Shown: positions 1 through 12,598, counted from the first letter of the stretch. The stretch is 64,000 nucleotides of DNA from Paramecium tetraurelia (GCF_000165425.1 NW_001798964.1:4813-68812), one strand, 5' to 3'. The notes: a model not told the origin generated them from the letters alone. Numbers and translations are program-made.

Positions 1-210
1 GAATAAATTCAAAATATAATTTTATTTCTTATAACTTTCTATTGTCTTCTGTTTGATGGATCAAAGATTTAAGGAACTTAAGATGACAAGTTTCCTAATA
101 AAGTATTACTTTAGAAAATTTAAATCTCATCTATGCCTTCTTTTCATGTCCAATAAAGGCTTAATCATAAATTAAGATAAAAGTACAATCGTTTGGATCA
201 TTTATATATA

Positions 211-384
211 TCATCGTAATTTTCTCCTTAAATTGTTCATTGATAAGAATCTTCTGTAAAAATCAAAATCGACAGTTTTTTACCAGTTTAAAATAATTTC
301 TTTAATTTCGTAGGTAACTTTTTCATCATTCAATTCAAGATTTTCTGTCCAAATAAATCCATAGTTTGGTTTTTGTTTATCCAT
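211..384 (-). CDS. short hypothetical ORF, possibly a gene fragment
   Basis: Read with TAA/TAG as Gln this is a 57-codon frame starting MDKQKPNYGFIWTENLEL and ending at TGA. Composition (acidic, then KEIILNWQKT and a basic end RRFLSMNNLRRKLR) looks like protein. It stops abruptly, and no GTA...TAG intron was found that continues it toward the window edge. It could be a truncated gene or the 5' exon of a gene running off the window. No family was recognised. It lies head to tail behind nothing clear; the next gene upstream on the same strand ends only about 190 bp away. Confidence 0.3.
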
Positions 385-574
385 CTTCTAACTTCAATTA
401 TTCATTAAAATATTCATAAGAAATTCTTATTTTAAGTTATAGATTTAGATGATCTATTTAGTTTACTTTTCAAACATAAATGTTGGTTATTATAAGATAT
501 TAAATAAATACAAATTATCGATAATTATAAATTACAAAAATATTGTTTTATTGTAGATGATAAAAAATATTAAT

Positions 575-3500
575 TCATTAATTCTTAATGCATTTTCTTT
601 TGAGATATTCACCTAAGGTTTTCAGCTATTTCCAAAATGAAAACAATATTTCTTATATTAAGAATATAAGTTACAACCCAATTGATATATAGATACTTAC
701 TCCAACAATCCATCCGATTTGATAAATTTATTCATCCTTTAATATTTTAAATCTATCTTAAAAAGCAAAAATAATTGAACAACCTACGATTATAAATATG
801 CAAAAATCAGGAACTAAATTTAGGATATATTATTTTTTGCCTTTAAATGGATTATTTGTCAACAATAATAGTAAATTTAAAAGAGATGATAGAAAGCAGA
901 ATAATGTCTAAAATATAGGATAGGAATATAAAGTAACAGTGGAAACAATAAAAGAAGTTTTCCGTATTAAATTTATACATGAGTATGCCATTGAATTTGA
1001 GGATTAAGTTTTCATTTCTTCATAAAAACAACAATACCTTTAAAAAAACTGTTTATTCTCTAATTTTACTTAATGTGCTTATGATATTTGATATGAGATA
1101 TAAATAAGATATAATATTAATAAGAAAAATCCATAAGCAGCAATCACATTAATTTTAACTATGAAGTTATGAGCAGTTTATTAATTAGTGATTTAAAGCA
1201 TCACTGCTAAAGTAATATCTAAATAGCTTAAAGAAAACGATCTCATTAAATTAGACATTAGATTGCTCTTTAAGTAAACGCATTTTTAAAAGAACGGTTA
1301 AAACCATATTGGTATTTCAAAGTTTTATTCTACTTCAGAAATTCTGGACTTTTCAGGTTTAACGATATCGCCTAATTAAAAGATAGAAAACTTAGTCTAT
1401 TATTTTCTATTTTTCCTGTAATTTAGCTAAGCCAATTTAATAACTATCACACTAAGGAGATAGGTAAATAACACTTGGAATGCAAATATGATTGGAGTTT
1501 AAATATTGTTAAATAATAACGGATCTATTTCTTTTTCCGTAAATTTTATGGGGGCTAAGAAGTAGTAATCATCATTTGGCTTATTTAATAATTTCAAAGA
1601 AGGGATATTGATAATATTACTCCATTCAGCCTATAAAAATAAGATCATAACATTCTCTGGATAATTTACATTTAAAAAATAAAAGTTATTCATCCAACTC
1701 ATTATATCAAGGATAGCCAAAAACAATTGAAATCCTCCAAATATAACTGCCAGAGGTGCTAAGTATATTTAGACTGAAAATAAAGTTTAATACCCTTCAG
1801 CCATATTCTCACCTTAAAGTCTTTGTTCTTTACTCACATAAACTTATCTTTATGGAACTACTATTATTTCTTTTATAAATGTTTCTTCCAATTATCTTAT
1901 TTTATAGTATCTTCTATACTAGATTGAAACATGTATTAAATTATTAGCTTCTATAGTTTTAAAAAACAAAAATCTCAAATCTAATTCACTATTGTTTTCA
2001 ATGACACTATAATTGTAATCTTAAATTGAAAATCCCTCAATATCGACTACTAAACTAGATAAATTAAGTGATTCTTAACTCTAGTTTATGAAAAGTGAAT
2101 AATAATTATTATTGGATTATAATCTCTCTACCTTAATATATGGGTCTACTTGTAAGGAATGGGTAGCAAGATTGAATATATACCCTTCTTCTAATTGACA
2201 AAATTCGTTGCATCCATCTAAAATATCTCTATTACTATCATCACATTATTCATGCGCATCTAAAAATCCATTTCCGCATTTTGAAATGCATTCATAAAAA
2301 TCAAAATCATTAAAGCTTCCTAAAATGAAATTGCATTTATGTTAATTTTATTAATTTTGAAATTGAGAATTAAAAGTAGTACAATTCTTGTAATTTTGAC
2401 TGCATTCAATACAACTCAGATCACATTAAGAGCATTCCTGAAATTAGTCTATATAATAACCTGATTCACATTCTAAACAAATTTATAATTCATACATTAC
2501 ATTACATTAAAGGCAATTCAAATCTTTACATCGAGAACACCCTTGAGATATCAAATTCTAATCGTGATTGCAAAAAAACCCTTTTTCTAAAAGGCATTTA
2601 TCACACCCATCTCTTATTTCATTATTTCCATCATCACATTCCTCAATTAACGGATTTAATATTCCATCTCCGCAAATGTTTTAGGTACATTGTTCACCAC
2701 ATTCTTAAATACATAAATTATTGTTATCTAAGACCCAACCTGGAGATTAGCATTCATAACATACTCCTTAAATGCATGATGAGCATTCATTTTAACATAC
2801 AATTTGGCATGTTTCACAAAAACATACATTATTATTTAGTATCCAATGAGGAGCAATGCATTCATAACAAATGCCTTACATACATTTGAGACATTCCTTT
2901 TAACACTCATTTTAACACTCATAACACCCATCATTTTTAAGATCATTGCCATCATCGCATTACTCATCACCAGCAACAATTTAATCTCCACATATAGTTA
3001 TACATTTGTTAATTGATAGATTAAGTTCCCATCCTTAATCGAAACACTTAGAGCAAATTCCTTAATTGCATATCTCGCATTTTTGATCACAAGAATAATT
3101 ACAATTAAAACAACCATCAAATGGTTCTAAATTTCCGTCATCACAAAATTCATTAAATGTAATAATAGAATTACTACATGATTCATGGCAACTAAATTCA
3201 ATATTCTCATAACCAATTTGACATTCAATACATTTCCCAAATTGACAATTTAAGCATTCCTATTAACATTAAAATAAGCAATTGTAACAGCCATCAAATT
3301 GAATCTAGTTACCATCCTCACATTGTTCTTCACCAACAATAACACCATCTCCACATATAGTTGAACATTAATAGTTTTCTAAATGGTATCCTGTATCACA
3401 TAATCCACAACGTCCCTCTAAACACGATAGACATCCAAGATTACAGATAAATTGAGAAGGTTAACATTTTGAATAAATTAATTCTACATCATTGTTTTAC

Positions 3501-4420
3501 TATTCTTAGTAAACTTATATACTATAAGTTTCTCTACATTAGTTATTAATTAATAAAAATCCAATTTGACACTTGATACACAAAATTCCATTGAAACATT
3601 ATGAACAATTAAGATTGCAATTTTTATTTAAATGAATTAACTAGTTTGTCTAATTATCTACACATTCATCATAATTAAGGATCATGTTATTATAATCACA
3701 ATAAGGTACACATTTAATAATTTTGGAAATAAATTTAAATCCAAACTTGCATTAAAGACATAATCCATTCTAACACAATTCACAATATTCTGTACAACTT
3801 AATTGACATTAATCACAAAATTTAAATGGATTTCTATTTTTATCATCACATTATTCTTAACCTTAAGCAATTATCCCATCCCCACAATTAGGTTCACATT
3901 TTATCCCAATCAAATACCATCCATTTGTTTCATCACACTCCTTACATATTCCATTTTCGCATAATACACAATGATCAAAACAATCTTAATTTTAACATAA
4001 TGGATTCCCAATCATCAAATAATCAAGGCAATTTATTTGGCATATATTTATACTAGCATCCAATATATAATTTGTTTTGCATTCATAACACCACCCATCT
4101 TAACAATCCTGGCAACTGTCTTAACATCCAAATTTGCATTAATCACAACCATCAAAAGGATCAAAATTTCCATCATCACAATCTTCGCCATCAACAATCA
4201 TTCCATCTCCGCATATTGGTAGGCATATAGGATTATGAAAATCATCATAATATCCTTCCTAACATATACATTAAACTAGTTGAAGTATTCTTTTAAGATC
4301 CTAAATACATCTTGAACAAGTTGAAAGAGAATCACAGATATCGCATAGTGGACTACATTACTCACATTAAACTAGGGTAAACAATAAGGCAACAAATATG
4401 ATACAAGTAACTAAATTCAT
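575..4420 (-). CDS. large cysteine-rich, multi-pass membrane protein with DUF4215-type repeats
   Basis: Uninterrupted 1281-codon frame in the ciliate code; I checked every TCA on the plus strand and none is in frame before 575. Residues 1-18 are a signal peptide (MNLVTCIIFVALLFTLVQC). Residues about 20-750 are cysteine-rich, with many units of the type CGDGM...CDDGN...DGC followed by CxxC pairs. This is the pattern of DUF4215/Myxococcus-type cysteine-rich repeats and of ciliate growth-factor-receptor-like surface proteins. After about residue 750 the cysteines stop; several hydrophobic segments follow between about 900 and 1270 and the tail is basic (EYLKRKCIKNQ). It is probably a cell-surface or endomembrane protein with a lumenal or extracellular head. 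Paramecium has a large family of such genes, none with a firm function. No intron is needed, unusual for this length here. Confidence 0.85.
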
Positions 4421-4560
4421 TTTTATAATAATTTTATGTGACTACATTAGCCTTAGAATAATATTAATAGTGAAGATATTTCTATATAATTTGATTAAAT
4501 TTGTGAATGTATTGATTTATATTTATTTATAAAGTTTTTATTAGTAGTTTATATTTTATA

Positions 4561-5571
4561 ATTTGAAATGCCCTTGAATTTATTTAAAAACTCATTTTTT
4601 CTATAATTTCTTGCTTTTCTGTAAATAAATATTTCTGATTTTATCCTAAGAATTCCAAGAGGGGATATCAAAATTAATTAATCTCCCTGTTTCATATTCT
4701 TTTTCCAGTTAGATATCAAACCCTTATTTTTCAGGATGATATGTACTTGATATTAAAATTTCAATTTCGGAATGTTTTTTGATTTACTTTTTATTTTGTA
4801 AGCAGCATTAAAATAATTTTTTTTTAAATCCATTAAATGATTTGCTTAAAATCTATGTTTATTATTCAAATAATATTAGTTTATGAAAATGTCGACAAAC
4901 TAGTATTTTTGGAATGTTTACGAAATATAAAACAACCATTTCCAATTTTAATCAAAATTTTAAAGAACCATAATATTGATATAATATCAATTTTTGCATT
5001 ATATGGAAAATTACACTTTCAAATTTAAAAGACTATTAATTTAATGCTTATATGTATTTATGTCCCCTAAGGAGTTTAAAAAAATATTATTGTGATTTTT
5101 CAATCAATTTTCTTGGTAGAAAAAGATTCCTGGTTTTTAGAAGATTCAAAATCTATCGCTTTTGTATAATATAAGATGATAAGAAATTAACAATTGCATT
5201 TGCAAATTACTAATGATTTTTGGATGTTGATAGCAGGAAATAAATTCAATAATGGATTTACACTACAACTACAATATTAAGGATGAATTGATTTCTTAGT
5301 TATAGAATATTATTGTTAAGCATCTATTTCATTCATTTCCAAATTAGTAGTTCCAAAGGAATTGAATCTATATTATTCTGTATATTAAAATTAATTTACT
5401 TTGGTAGACACATTTGCCTTTGTTTCAAAAAAATGCTAATTAATTATTCAAAAACCATATCATAAAATTCCTGAAATTCCTTATTTCTTGATCAATATTA
5501 AGTATCATGATTAGAATAGACTATTGGAATTGAGTATAATTCTATATCTATAATTATAATATCAGCTATGA
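4561..5571 (+). pseudogene. decayed protein-coding gene, family unknown
   Basis: One reading frame from about 4567 to the TGA at 5569 keeps protein-like composition throughout (for example QMICLKSMFIIQIILVYENV, DFWMLIAGNKFNNGFTL, KPYHKIPEIPYFLINIKYH). It is interrupted in frame by TGA at about 4636, 4780 and 5284. The interval from 4837 alone is open for 149 codons. No GT...AG pair of normal length removes any of the three stops. The same frame resuming after each stop argues for an old gene being lost by point mutation. The protein family was not recognised. Confidence 0.45.
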
Positions 5572-5874
5572 TAATCAATTTATAAAATAAAATCGAAAAT
5601 AGCCTAAAGATTAGTGAATTAATAACTTAGTAACTTAAATTTGACCGTAAACTTTCATTTCTATTTGTGATTTACGATTAAAAATATTAGTTTTTTTTGC
5701 TGAAAAAAAATTCATATGTTAGGTTTCGAACTTTAATTAGTCAGTTTGAATTAAAGACTATTTCGAATGTTAGGCGGATTAAGTTTCATTCTGGAATCCA
5801 ACCGAAATTTTGTGAAATTATTGCACTATAAAATGTCATTTTATTAATTGAATAATAATAATATTCATCATATA
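5572..5874. other. intergenic, A+T rich
   Basis: About 300 bp upstream of the small IFI6-like gene. All frames in both directions are cut by TGA and no RNA gene or repeat was recognised. It should contain the promoter of the gene starting at 5875. Confidence 0.5.
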
Positions 5875-6207
5875 ATGAACTAATAATAATAGGAAGTATA
5901 AGCCGAGAAACCTGGCTTTTGGCAAAATGTTAAGAAAGGAACCTATTTAGGTGGAATTGTGGCAGGCACAGGCACTGTTTTAACTAAGGCTGGATTGGCA
6001 ATTTATGGTTTCTCTTCGATTGGACCAGTTGCAGGAAGTATTGCTGCTGCCACATAAGCTAGCATTGGAAGTGTAGCAGCAGGAAGTGCATTTGCTATAG
6101 CTTAAGGAGTAGCAATGTCAGGATTAGGAGTCATTGCATTACCAGCTGTTGGAGTGGGAGCAGCAGTTGGAGGAGGATATGTTGCTTATAAACATCTAAA
6201 AAAATGA
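5875..6207 (+). CDS. small glycine/alanine-rich hydrophobic protein, IFI6/IFI27-like
   Basis: Intact 110-codon frame without introns, clear of other genes. The N-terminus (MNQQQQEVQAEKPGFWQNVK) is polar. From about residue 25 the protein is one long small-residue stretch with GGIVAGTGTV, GPVAGSIAAATQA and AVGVGAAVGGGYVAYKHLKK at the end. The pattern of Gly/Ala-rich helices around a GPVAGS-like core resembles the interferon-induced 6-16 family (IFI6/IFI27, ISG12), small mitochondrial or endomembrane proteins that also occur in protists. G+C content is higher than its surroundings because of Gly/Ala codons. The family call rests on composition and the GPVAGS-like core. The alternative is an unrelated small membrane peptide. 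Confidence 0.75.
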
Positions 6208-6813
6208 ACTTATATTTTTATGTTTAAATTTATGTAAGATACTATTAATATATCATAAATTGCTAAATTTTATATTATTTGTGTTTGACAATATTTCTTT
6301 GCCGTGTATTTAAAAAATTTATACATTGAGTTATAAAGTGATTCTTAAATTAATGAACATCTGCAGCTTTAATTTATAATCTAGGAAATTACTTGTTTGC
6401 ATAAAAATTTTTTTTTAGAAATAATTACTTAAATATCTAAAATATATTTTCATATAAAAAAAAATAGAATAGAATAGTTAAAGTAAATTGAAATACTATT
6501 ACAAATTTAATTTGAAATTATAGTATTTATTAGAAGTCAAATAGATGAGTCAAAAAGGAATCTTTTAAGTATCAGGCTTATGCCATCTGAAATAAAGTTA
6601 GAGGATTAGAATCTTTCATATTTAATGAAATTTGGTCTCTTATTTATTTAATAATATTCAAGATTAATTAAATAAACAATGACTATCGAAAAGAAGCAGT
6701 TACTTAAGGCACGTAAGAATTGAATAATTAGATGAAATTAGATTTCAATAAGCTATTTAGGTTACGAATCAAAATATTGTAATATGATATGTTTAACACA
6801 TAATGTTACACTA
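6208..6813. other. intergenic, no gene seen
   Basis: Convergent gap between the IFI6-like gene and the 3' end of the alpha-kinase gene. It holds poly-A/T runs and short frames only, with no RNA gene or repeat recognised. At about 600 bp it is long for this region. Confidence 0.5.
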
Positions 6814-9509
6814 TCAGCAACAGGAAAATGATTTCCCATTATAATCCTCCAGTGAAATAATGGAGTTTCTGTTATATGGTTTATTACATTTTTTACATCT
6901 AAAAGCTGAGAGGTATTCTAGAGCATTTTCGCAAATATAAAACGCTTAATCATTAATATTTAACTGCTTCATAATTTTTTGACAAACTCTCTTACAATAA
7001 TAGCAGGCATTCTTTTACTTTTCTTTTAAGCATTTAGATTTACAATCTGCACATTCACCCAAATTTGTTAATTATTTTATCTAGCTATTTAGAGGAGTTT
7101 GAAATATATAGTTACAACATTTGCATTCTTAATTTATTTTATTACTCTACTCAGTTAAACAAAAATTGCAATTAAATTTAAATTTCTTGTCTTTCAAATT
7201 GTTAAGCTAATCCATATCACCTTTAACAAATTCATCGCAATCATAACAAATTCCATTTATATTGCTAATTAATTCTTTTGGACATTTATTTTCATTAATC
7301 TTGGATTGTTAATTAATTTCTGGGAGATTTAATTTTTTACATAAATAACTACAATCCTTATGCTATGTCTTTTTGAATTCTTCAATTCCTTTATTTTTTC
7401 TATTCGTCTCATCTTTATCTAAATCTGATTCCCAATACTGATCGGTTTAGATAGATGGATCTGAAAGGATATTATTACACCCTTGTAAATCCATAATTAC
7501 TAAAAGTTTATTACTAATTTAGTATGTAAAATGACTAAATGCTGAATAAAAATATTTATTTTATTCGATATAAGCACTGTTGGTTGTATACTTTTCAAAT
7601 TTAAATTGAATTTGCAAGAAAGTTTCGCCATAAACTTTTGTCATTCCGAAAAATGGCTTATCTAAAGTATACAAAATTGGGTGAGCATAAAAAAGAGGTT
7701 GCATTTCATTAAGCAAATTACTTTCATTTAACTTCTGATTGAACAAATATGCCATTTGACAAGCGTAACAAGATGAGTAAAATCTTGTTTATGCAAGTTC
7801 TTCAGCTTCTGAGATTTCTTAAACACTGATTTTGCCTTGGTTATCAACAAGTTTTTTTGGAATTTTAATAATAATTTCCCTATTATTTATGGCATCAAAG
7901 GCCTTAAATATATATGTAGATGAATTATCATTTTCTTTATTTAATTCATTTTTGTCTACTATTACTTTTAGACCTGTGACGCCTGTTCTTTTTATGGAAT
8001 TAATCATATTAAAATAGCTTTTCCAATATTCTTCATCTTTACCTTCAGAAAAAGTATCTAATTTCAGTTTTTCAAATTCTGCTTTAAAATATTAGATTTT
8101 TATTATTAATTTATGATTTTAGCTTCTTCGATTCTGTTACAGACATTCGCAACGTAAACCCAACTACTTCAATTAAGTCTTCAGGTTTCTTTTCTGATGT
8201 TATTATCATCAAAGGCATAACTGCTTTCATTTTTTGAAACATAATGTCTGTTCGATTGTTGATTTTAACACAACATAAAAAATTATTCTTTTTAATTTGT
8301 TTATATTTTTCCAAAACATCTTCAAAATAATTCTTTGGCATCTTATCAATTAAATTGTCTGATTCAATGTTATGATAGTCTCCACCATGGCAAGGAGCAT
8401 CTGCAATTAAAAATGTACATAGTATGCTATCTGGATTATGAGAAAAATCAAGTTTTAAAGCTAGCTCGAAAGCAGAAACTATATCCTCTGCTTCATCGTC
8501 TCCTCCCTTAGCCTCTAATTTTGAAATATAATCCTAAATTTCATCAATTTTTTTAGTAAAACTCCAATAAACAAGCTTTTCCTCATTATCCCATATATCT
8601 CTGTATCCTATGAAAGCCACTCTAACTTGATATCCATTGACAGAATTTAAAAATTAATCTATTATTTTAGCTATTGTCTACTGCATAGTCTCTTTCCAAG
8701 GCCTCATAGATCCGGTTAAATCCATAACAATAACAACGTCAATCATATTTTATTCTTAAAACCACTTTTTATAATGTTCAAACTCTGATTTTTCGCATAA
8801 TAATTAAATTTCATTGAAATCAGGTGTTGAATGAATTTTTTTTTTTCTTTCTTGAGCGATGGTGATACAAGACTTTAAAGCATTTTTTTTAATTTATTTT
8901 TGTGTTAATTTTTTCCCAATCGGTATGATTTTTAATGCACTTTTTATTTGGACACAAACCCTTCAGATAGAGTATGCAATAATCATTTAACCAAGGAGGA
9001 TGTTTACCGCAATTACATTTTTCTTTCTCGCATAAATCTTCTGGCGTAGTGTCCTGATTCAATGAACAAGATCTAGCTCTTTCTTTTAATATGTCCAACT
9101 CCCAACGCACATGTTCTAACTCACATTGTTTATTTCTACAACTGCCTTTTAGAATTTGATTAAAACACACTTTTTCAGCCCATTTTCTATGTAGATATCC
9201 GCAATTTTCGAATCCACAACTCTTGGGACATAGATTGTGAGGAAATATCCCATTTATCGTTTATTTAGACAATTAATCGCTAAATTTGTCATTTTAAAAG
9301 TGCCACAAATTACAGTCTTTTTTATTGCATTTTGTTTATTCATACTCTTCACCTCCTTCATCATAAAATTATTGCTCATTCCTTAAATATTCTACGCAAA
9401 CTCCAACAAATACTCTCGAATGATTTAGTTAGCAAGAGTTATCTTTGCAATATATCGACTAGAGACAGATTTCTGTGAATATATAAGGTTTTTATTCTTT
9501 TTAATCCAT
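6814..9509 (-). CDS. CCCH zinc finger - vWA - alpha-kinase protein with two frame breaks
   Basis: Three blocks in successive frames form one domain series of about 897 codons. Residues 1-200 hold repeated C-x-C-x-C-x-H fingers (KGSCRNKQCELEHV, KGLCPNKKCIKNH). A von Willebrand A domain follows with MIDAS DLTGSM. An alpha-kinase (MHCK/eEF2K-type) catalytic domain comes next with IIIKIPKK, SAFSHFTYQ, MDLQG and SDPSIQT, and the zinc-site region HKDCSYLC. The tail has many CxxC pairs. The protein should phosphorylate Ser/Thr. vWA plus alpha-kinase is known from Dictyostelium VwkA; the fingers suggest nucleic-acid or protein binding. The frame changes by one base near 8883-8890 (a run of eight A) and near 8084-8092. 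No normal intron explains either, so this is a recent pseudogene or carries two assembly errors. Confidence 0.75.
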
Positions 9510-10158
9510 AATAATTAATAGAAATCAAAATATCGATCTCAATTTTAACGAGTTTATTTCTATTAATTATTCATATATCGGTATATATTAGAATAAATCA
9601 CTGTCTTCTGATAATCTAGGAAATTAATTGTTTAGTTTCTTTAGGTGAATCTAACCTTATATCAAAATCTCATAGCTATTAAATTTACAGATAGATTATG
9701 TCAATATTATACAAAAGAACTAAGAGATTTGAATTCTAATTTAGAATTGCAAGGGCTCCATTAATAATTGTAATAAAAAAGCTGATAACCTTTATCAAAC
9801 AAAAGAGGACAATTAAAAATTTTGATACCAATATATCGGGATTGATGGGGTGGGATAATGCAATAATTATATCATATCATATATTTATTCACACTTGATG
9901 AAATAACAACAAAGCGCAACTACAGTAGGAAATCATATTTTATCAATAAAATATTCAGGAGTTATATAATATAGAGAGTATAATTTTCTATTGTGATATT
10001 TACTATTATTTACGGAGACAAAAAAGGAGTTATTTCTTGATAATTAAAACAAATTGATTAGGTATTAGAGTGTTATCTTCTATCTATCTAGTTAATATAT
10101 ATATAATTATAATTTTAATCCAATTTAAACATAAATTAAAATTAATATATATATAATA
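9510..10158. other. divergent intergenic region, no gene seen
   Basis: About 650 bp between the starts of the alpha-kinase gene (minus) and the RCR ligase gene (plus). TATATA-rich close to 10158. No frame longer than a few dozen codons without TGA and no RNA gene recognised. It probably contains both promoters. Confidence 0.5.
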
Positions 10159-11940
10159 ATGAATAGTAATTTATTAATGCAAGGGTTTTATAATTAGGTT
10201 AAGTCATTGATGCAATCTAATCATGAGGAACCTAATTATGATGATAATTATAAATGCTTTTGTGGTTAATAGATCAGGTGTGACCCGTTTGATGACTTAT
10301 ACAATCACATTTCTAATTGCAAAAAATTTCTTAGTGAATCAATGTTTTATAAAGAATTTGAAAAGCTTCGATTGAATATCTTTAAGCTACCCTAACTTTA
10401 TACATTGAAAGCAGAATTTCTGTTTATCATAAATCAAATTGATGAAATTATCAATAAAAGTAAAAATATATTCATTTTAGTAGAAGAAATTAGTTAAGTT
10501 AATTCACCTAGAAGTGCTAATAGATAATTAAAATAATAAATACCACCATAATCCCAATTCTCATAAAAATAAGTAATGTTATTTTATTGAAATTTCAGTC
10601 GTTCAATAATATTCACAAAAAATACTTCCCAACGAAGAGTCGAGAATAAGAAATCAAGTAGAAATGCTCTGTTTGTGGAAAATTAGATAATAATGAGGAT
10701 GAGATGGAAACAGTTTATAATTTTTAAATTTGCCAACATGCTCATTGTCTTGGTTGCATTAGGAAATTAATAAATTAACAATATATTCTAAAATCAGGGT
10801 GTGTGTAATGTTCATATTGTTAAAAGTAATTGAGTTAATAAGAAATTGAAAAGTATGTAGGTTCAGAGAGATTGTTATACTTATAAAAAAAGTTAAGAAC
10901 AGGTGAATCGCCTGCTTAATAAAAATTATAATGTTCATTTTGTTATAGATACATAAACAACAAAGATATTAAATCTGGTCAAAGGCCAGTTTGTAATTAA
11001 TAAGAATGCTAATAAAAAAATTTATAAGCGTGTTAAAAACTAATTAGTTGCAAACATTTTTGTTCTGGATATAAGGATGAGAAAAAATGTTTGGGTTGTC
11101 TTGGATGTACCAACTAAAAGTTATCTGAAGAATATTGTACAATATGTTTTACAGAATCTTTATATGAAGGTCCTTGTATATAGGCAGCTTGCGGTCATGT
11201 AAATAATATTTGATAATATTAAATCAGCTATTTCACTTCTACTGTTTAAATAAGAAATTAGACAAGAAATGGACAAGTATGTATATATCTTTTGGTTTTT
11301 GTTGTTGTTCAATTTGTAAAAGATGGATGGTATTTATATATATAAATAATAAAGGAATTTCCCAACGATTCAATTTCATAGTAGAAAATGATTGAATATT
11401 AGGAATTACAACAATTAGTTCGTAAATAAGCCTCTTTGAGAATGGGAAAAATGGGAGATAGTTAAATATTAAAAGTTGAAGATGCTTTGGATATTTTTGC
11501 CTTTTATCAATGTTATAAATGCAAGAAACCATATTTTGGAGGAAAGAAAGATTGTTAATTAGAATTAGAGGCTGAATCGAATAGACAAAGTCAATAGGAT
11601 TTAATTTGCCCTTCATGCTGTGGACAATAAATAAATGGTTGTAAGACTCATGGAACTGAGTATCTTGAGTATAAATGCAGATATTGTTGTAACATTGCAA
11701 CATATTTTTGTTGGTATTATAAATAGACATAAGAATAGGGGGACTACTCATTTTTGTTAAACTTGTCATACAAAATAGTCGGGAGGGAAATATTTGACTT
11801 AATTGAAGAAGGAGGAATTGCCGTAATGCTAAGGAAAGGGTAAATGTCCAATAGGTGGGAATCATGCAATAAATGGATAGGAATAATGTTTAGGATGTGG
11901 TAAATATTTAAATAATTATTAAGGACTTTGTAATAATTGA
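10159..11940 (+). CDS. MYCBP2/PHR-like RING-Cys-relay (RCR) E3 ubiquitin ligase
   Basis: Spliced frame of 558 codons with four introns: 10573-10598, 11199-11227, 11330-11354 and 11714-11738 (26, 29, 25, 25 nt). An N-terminal zinc finger ([20 protein letters not shown]) is followed by a first Cys-rich module (CSVCGKLD...[10 protein letters not shown]). The C-terminal half is a RING plus tandem-Cys domain: [74 protein letters not shown] and CPIGGNH. These segments match, in order, the C-terminal catalytic region of MYCBP2, which transfers ubiquitin to Thr/Ser via two relay cysteines. The giant MYCBP2 scaffold (RCC1, PHR domains) is absent, so this is a compact ligase. Substrate unknown. Strong family match; the exact relay cysteines were not assigned. 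Confidence 0.88.
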
Positions 11941-12025
11941 TGAATTAGGAAAAAATATTGTACTGCTTTAATAAAATATAATATTAATATAAGTATTAAA
12001 AGATATTTCAAAATTGTATTGTTTC

Positions 12026-12598
12026 TCAAGGAATTTATTTCAATGATTTGAGTTTTTGAATTTCCTAGCACTTCTTTTCATAAGCTGATTAAATTTGATG
12101 ATTATGATCAAGAACCTTTTATAAACATTAAGATAATTTCTACTCTTCTAAGGAATATTAAGTTTTAGCAATTTCTAAGAAGGAGATTTTATCCATTAAG
12201 ACTTTGGCATGAGCTTTGATTGGTTACATGATTTTTTTTTGTTTGGTTTCGATTTCAACCAATTGTTGTTCCAAATCCGTCACCTATAATTAGAGATGTG
12301 TTATGTAACATTGATCCTTCTCATGTTAATATTTATAGTTTTCAATTTTTTTGAGTTAATCATCTTCATTCTATTATTTGCAATCATTATCAAATCTTAT
12401 ACTGTCAAGTATGCCTCTGGTTGTTTCTTCATCTCTTGTAGTAGAGTTTACAAGTTTATCAAAAGGTTACTACTTTAAAAGAGTAGCAGATTTAACTCTC
12501 TTTTTCGTGCTCAAAGGAGGGGTGGTAGTTCTTGATTGTTTGATATGCTATGATATTTTAAGAATATTTTAATAGCTCTGTTACATCGAAGTCTTCAT
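12026..12598 (-). CDS. 190-residue coiled-coil protein
   Basis: Intronless frame, start ATG at 12598, end TGA at 12026. The first third is basic and Ser/Thr-rich (SRTTTPPLSTKKRVKSATLL). From about residue 85 it is a heptad-rich helix (LKKIENYKYQHEKDQ, VTDLEQQLVEIETKQ, YSLEEQKLSQCLQKV). It converges on the RCR ligase gene (85 bp between stops) and is divergent from the broken LRR gene, whose first ATG lies 43 bp away. It may be a cytoskeletal or ciliary component; that is inference from coiled-coil content only. Confidence 0.7.

Noticed and set aside
7561-9170. several independent short genes on the minus strand
   Set aside because: With Gln codons restored they line up as one CCCH/vWA/alpha-kinase protein, interrupted by only two one-base shifts.
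11239-11865. 208-codon standard-code frame on the minus strand
   Set aside because: It is antisense to the RCR ligase, whose cysteine motifs and introns fit perfectly on the plus strand.
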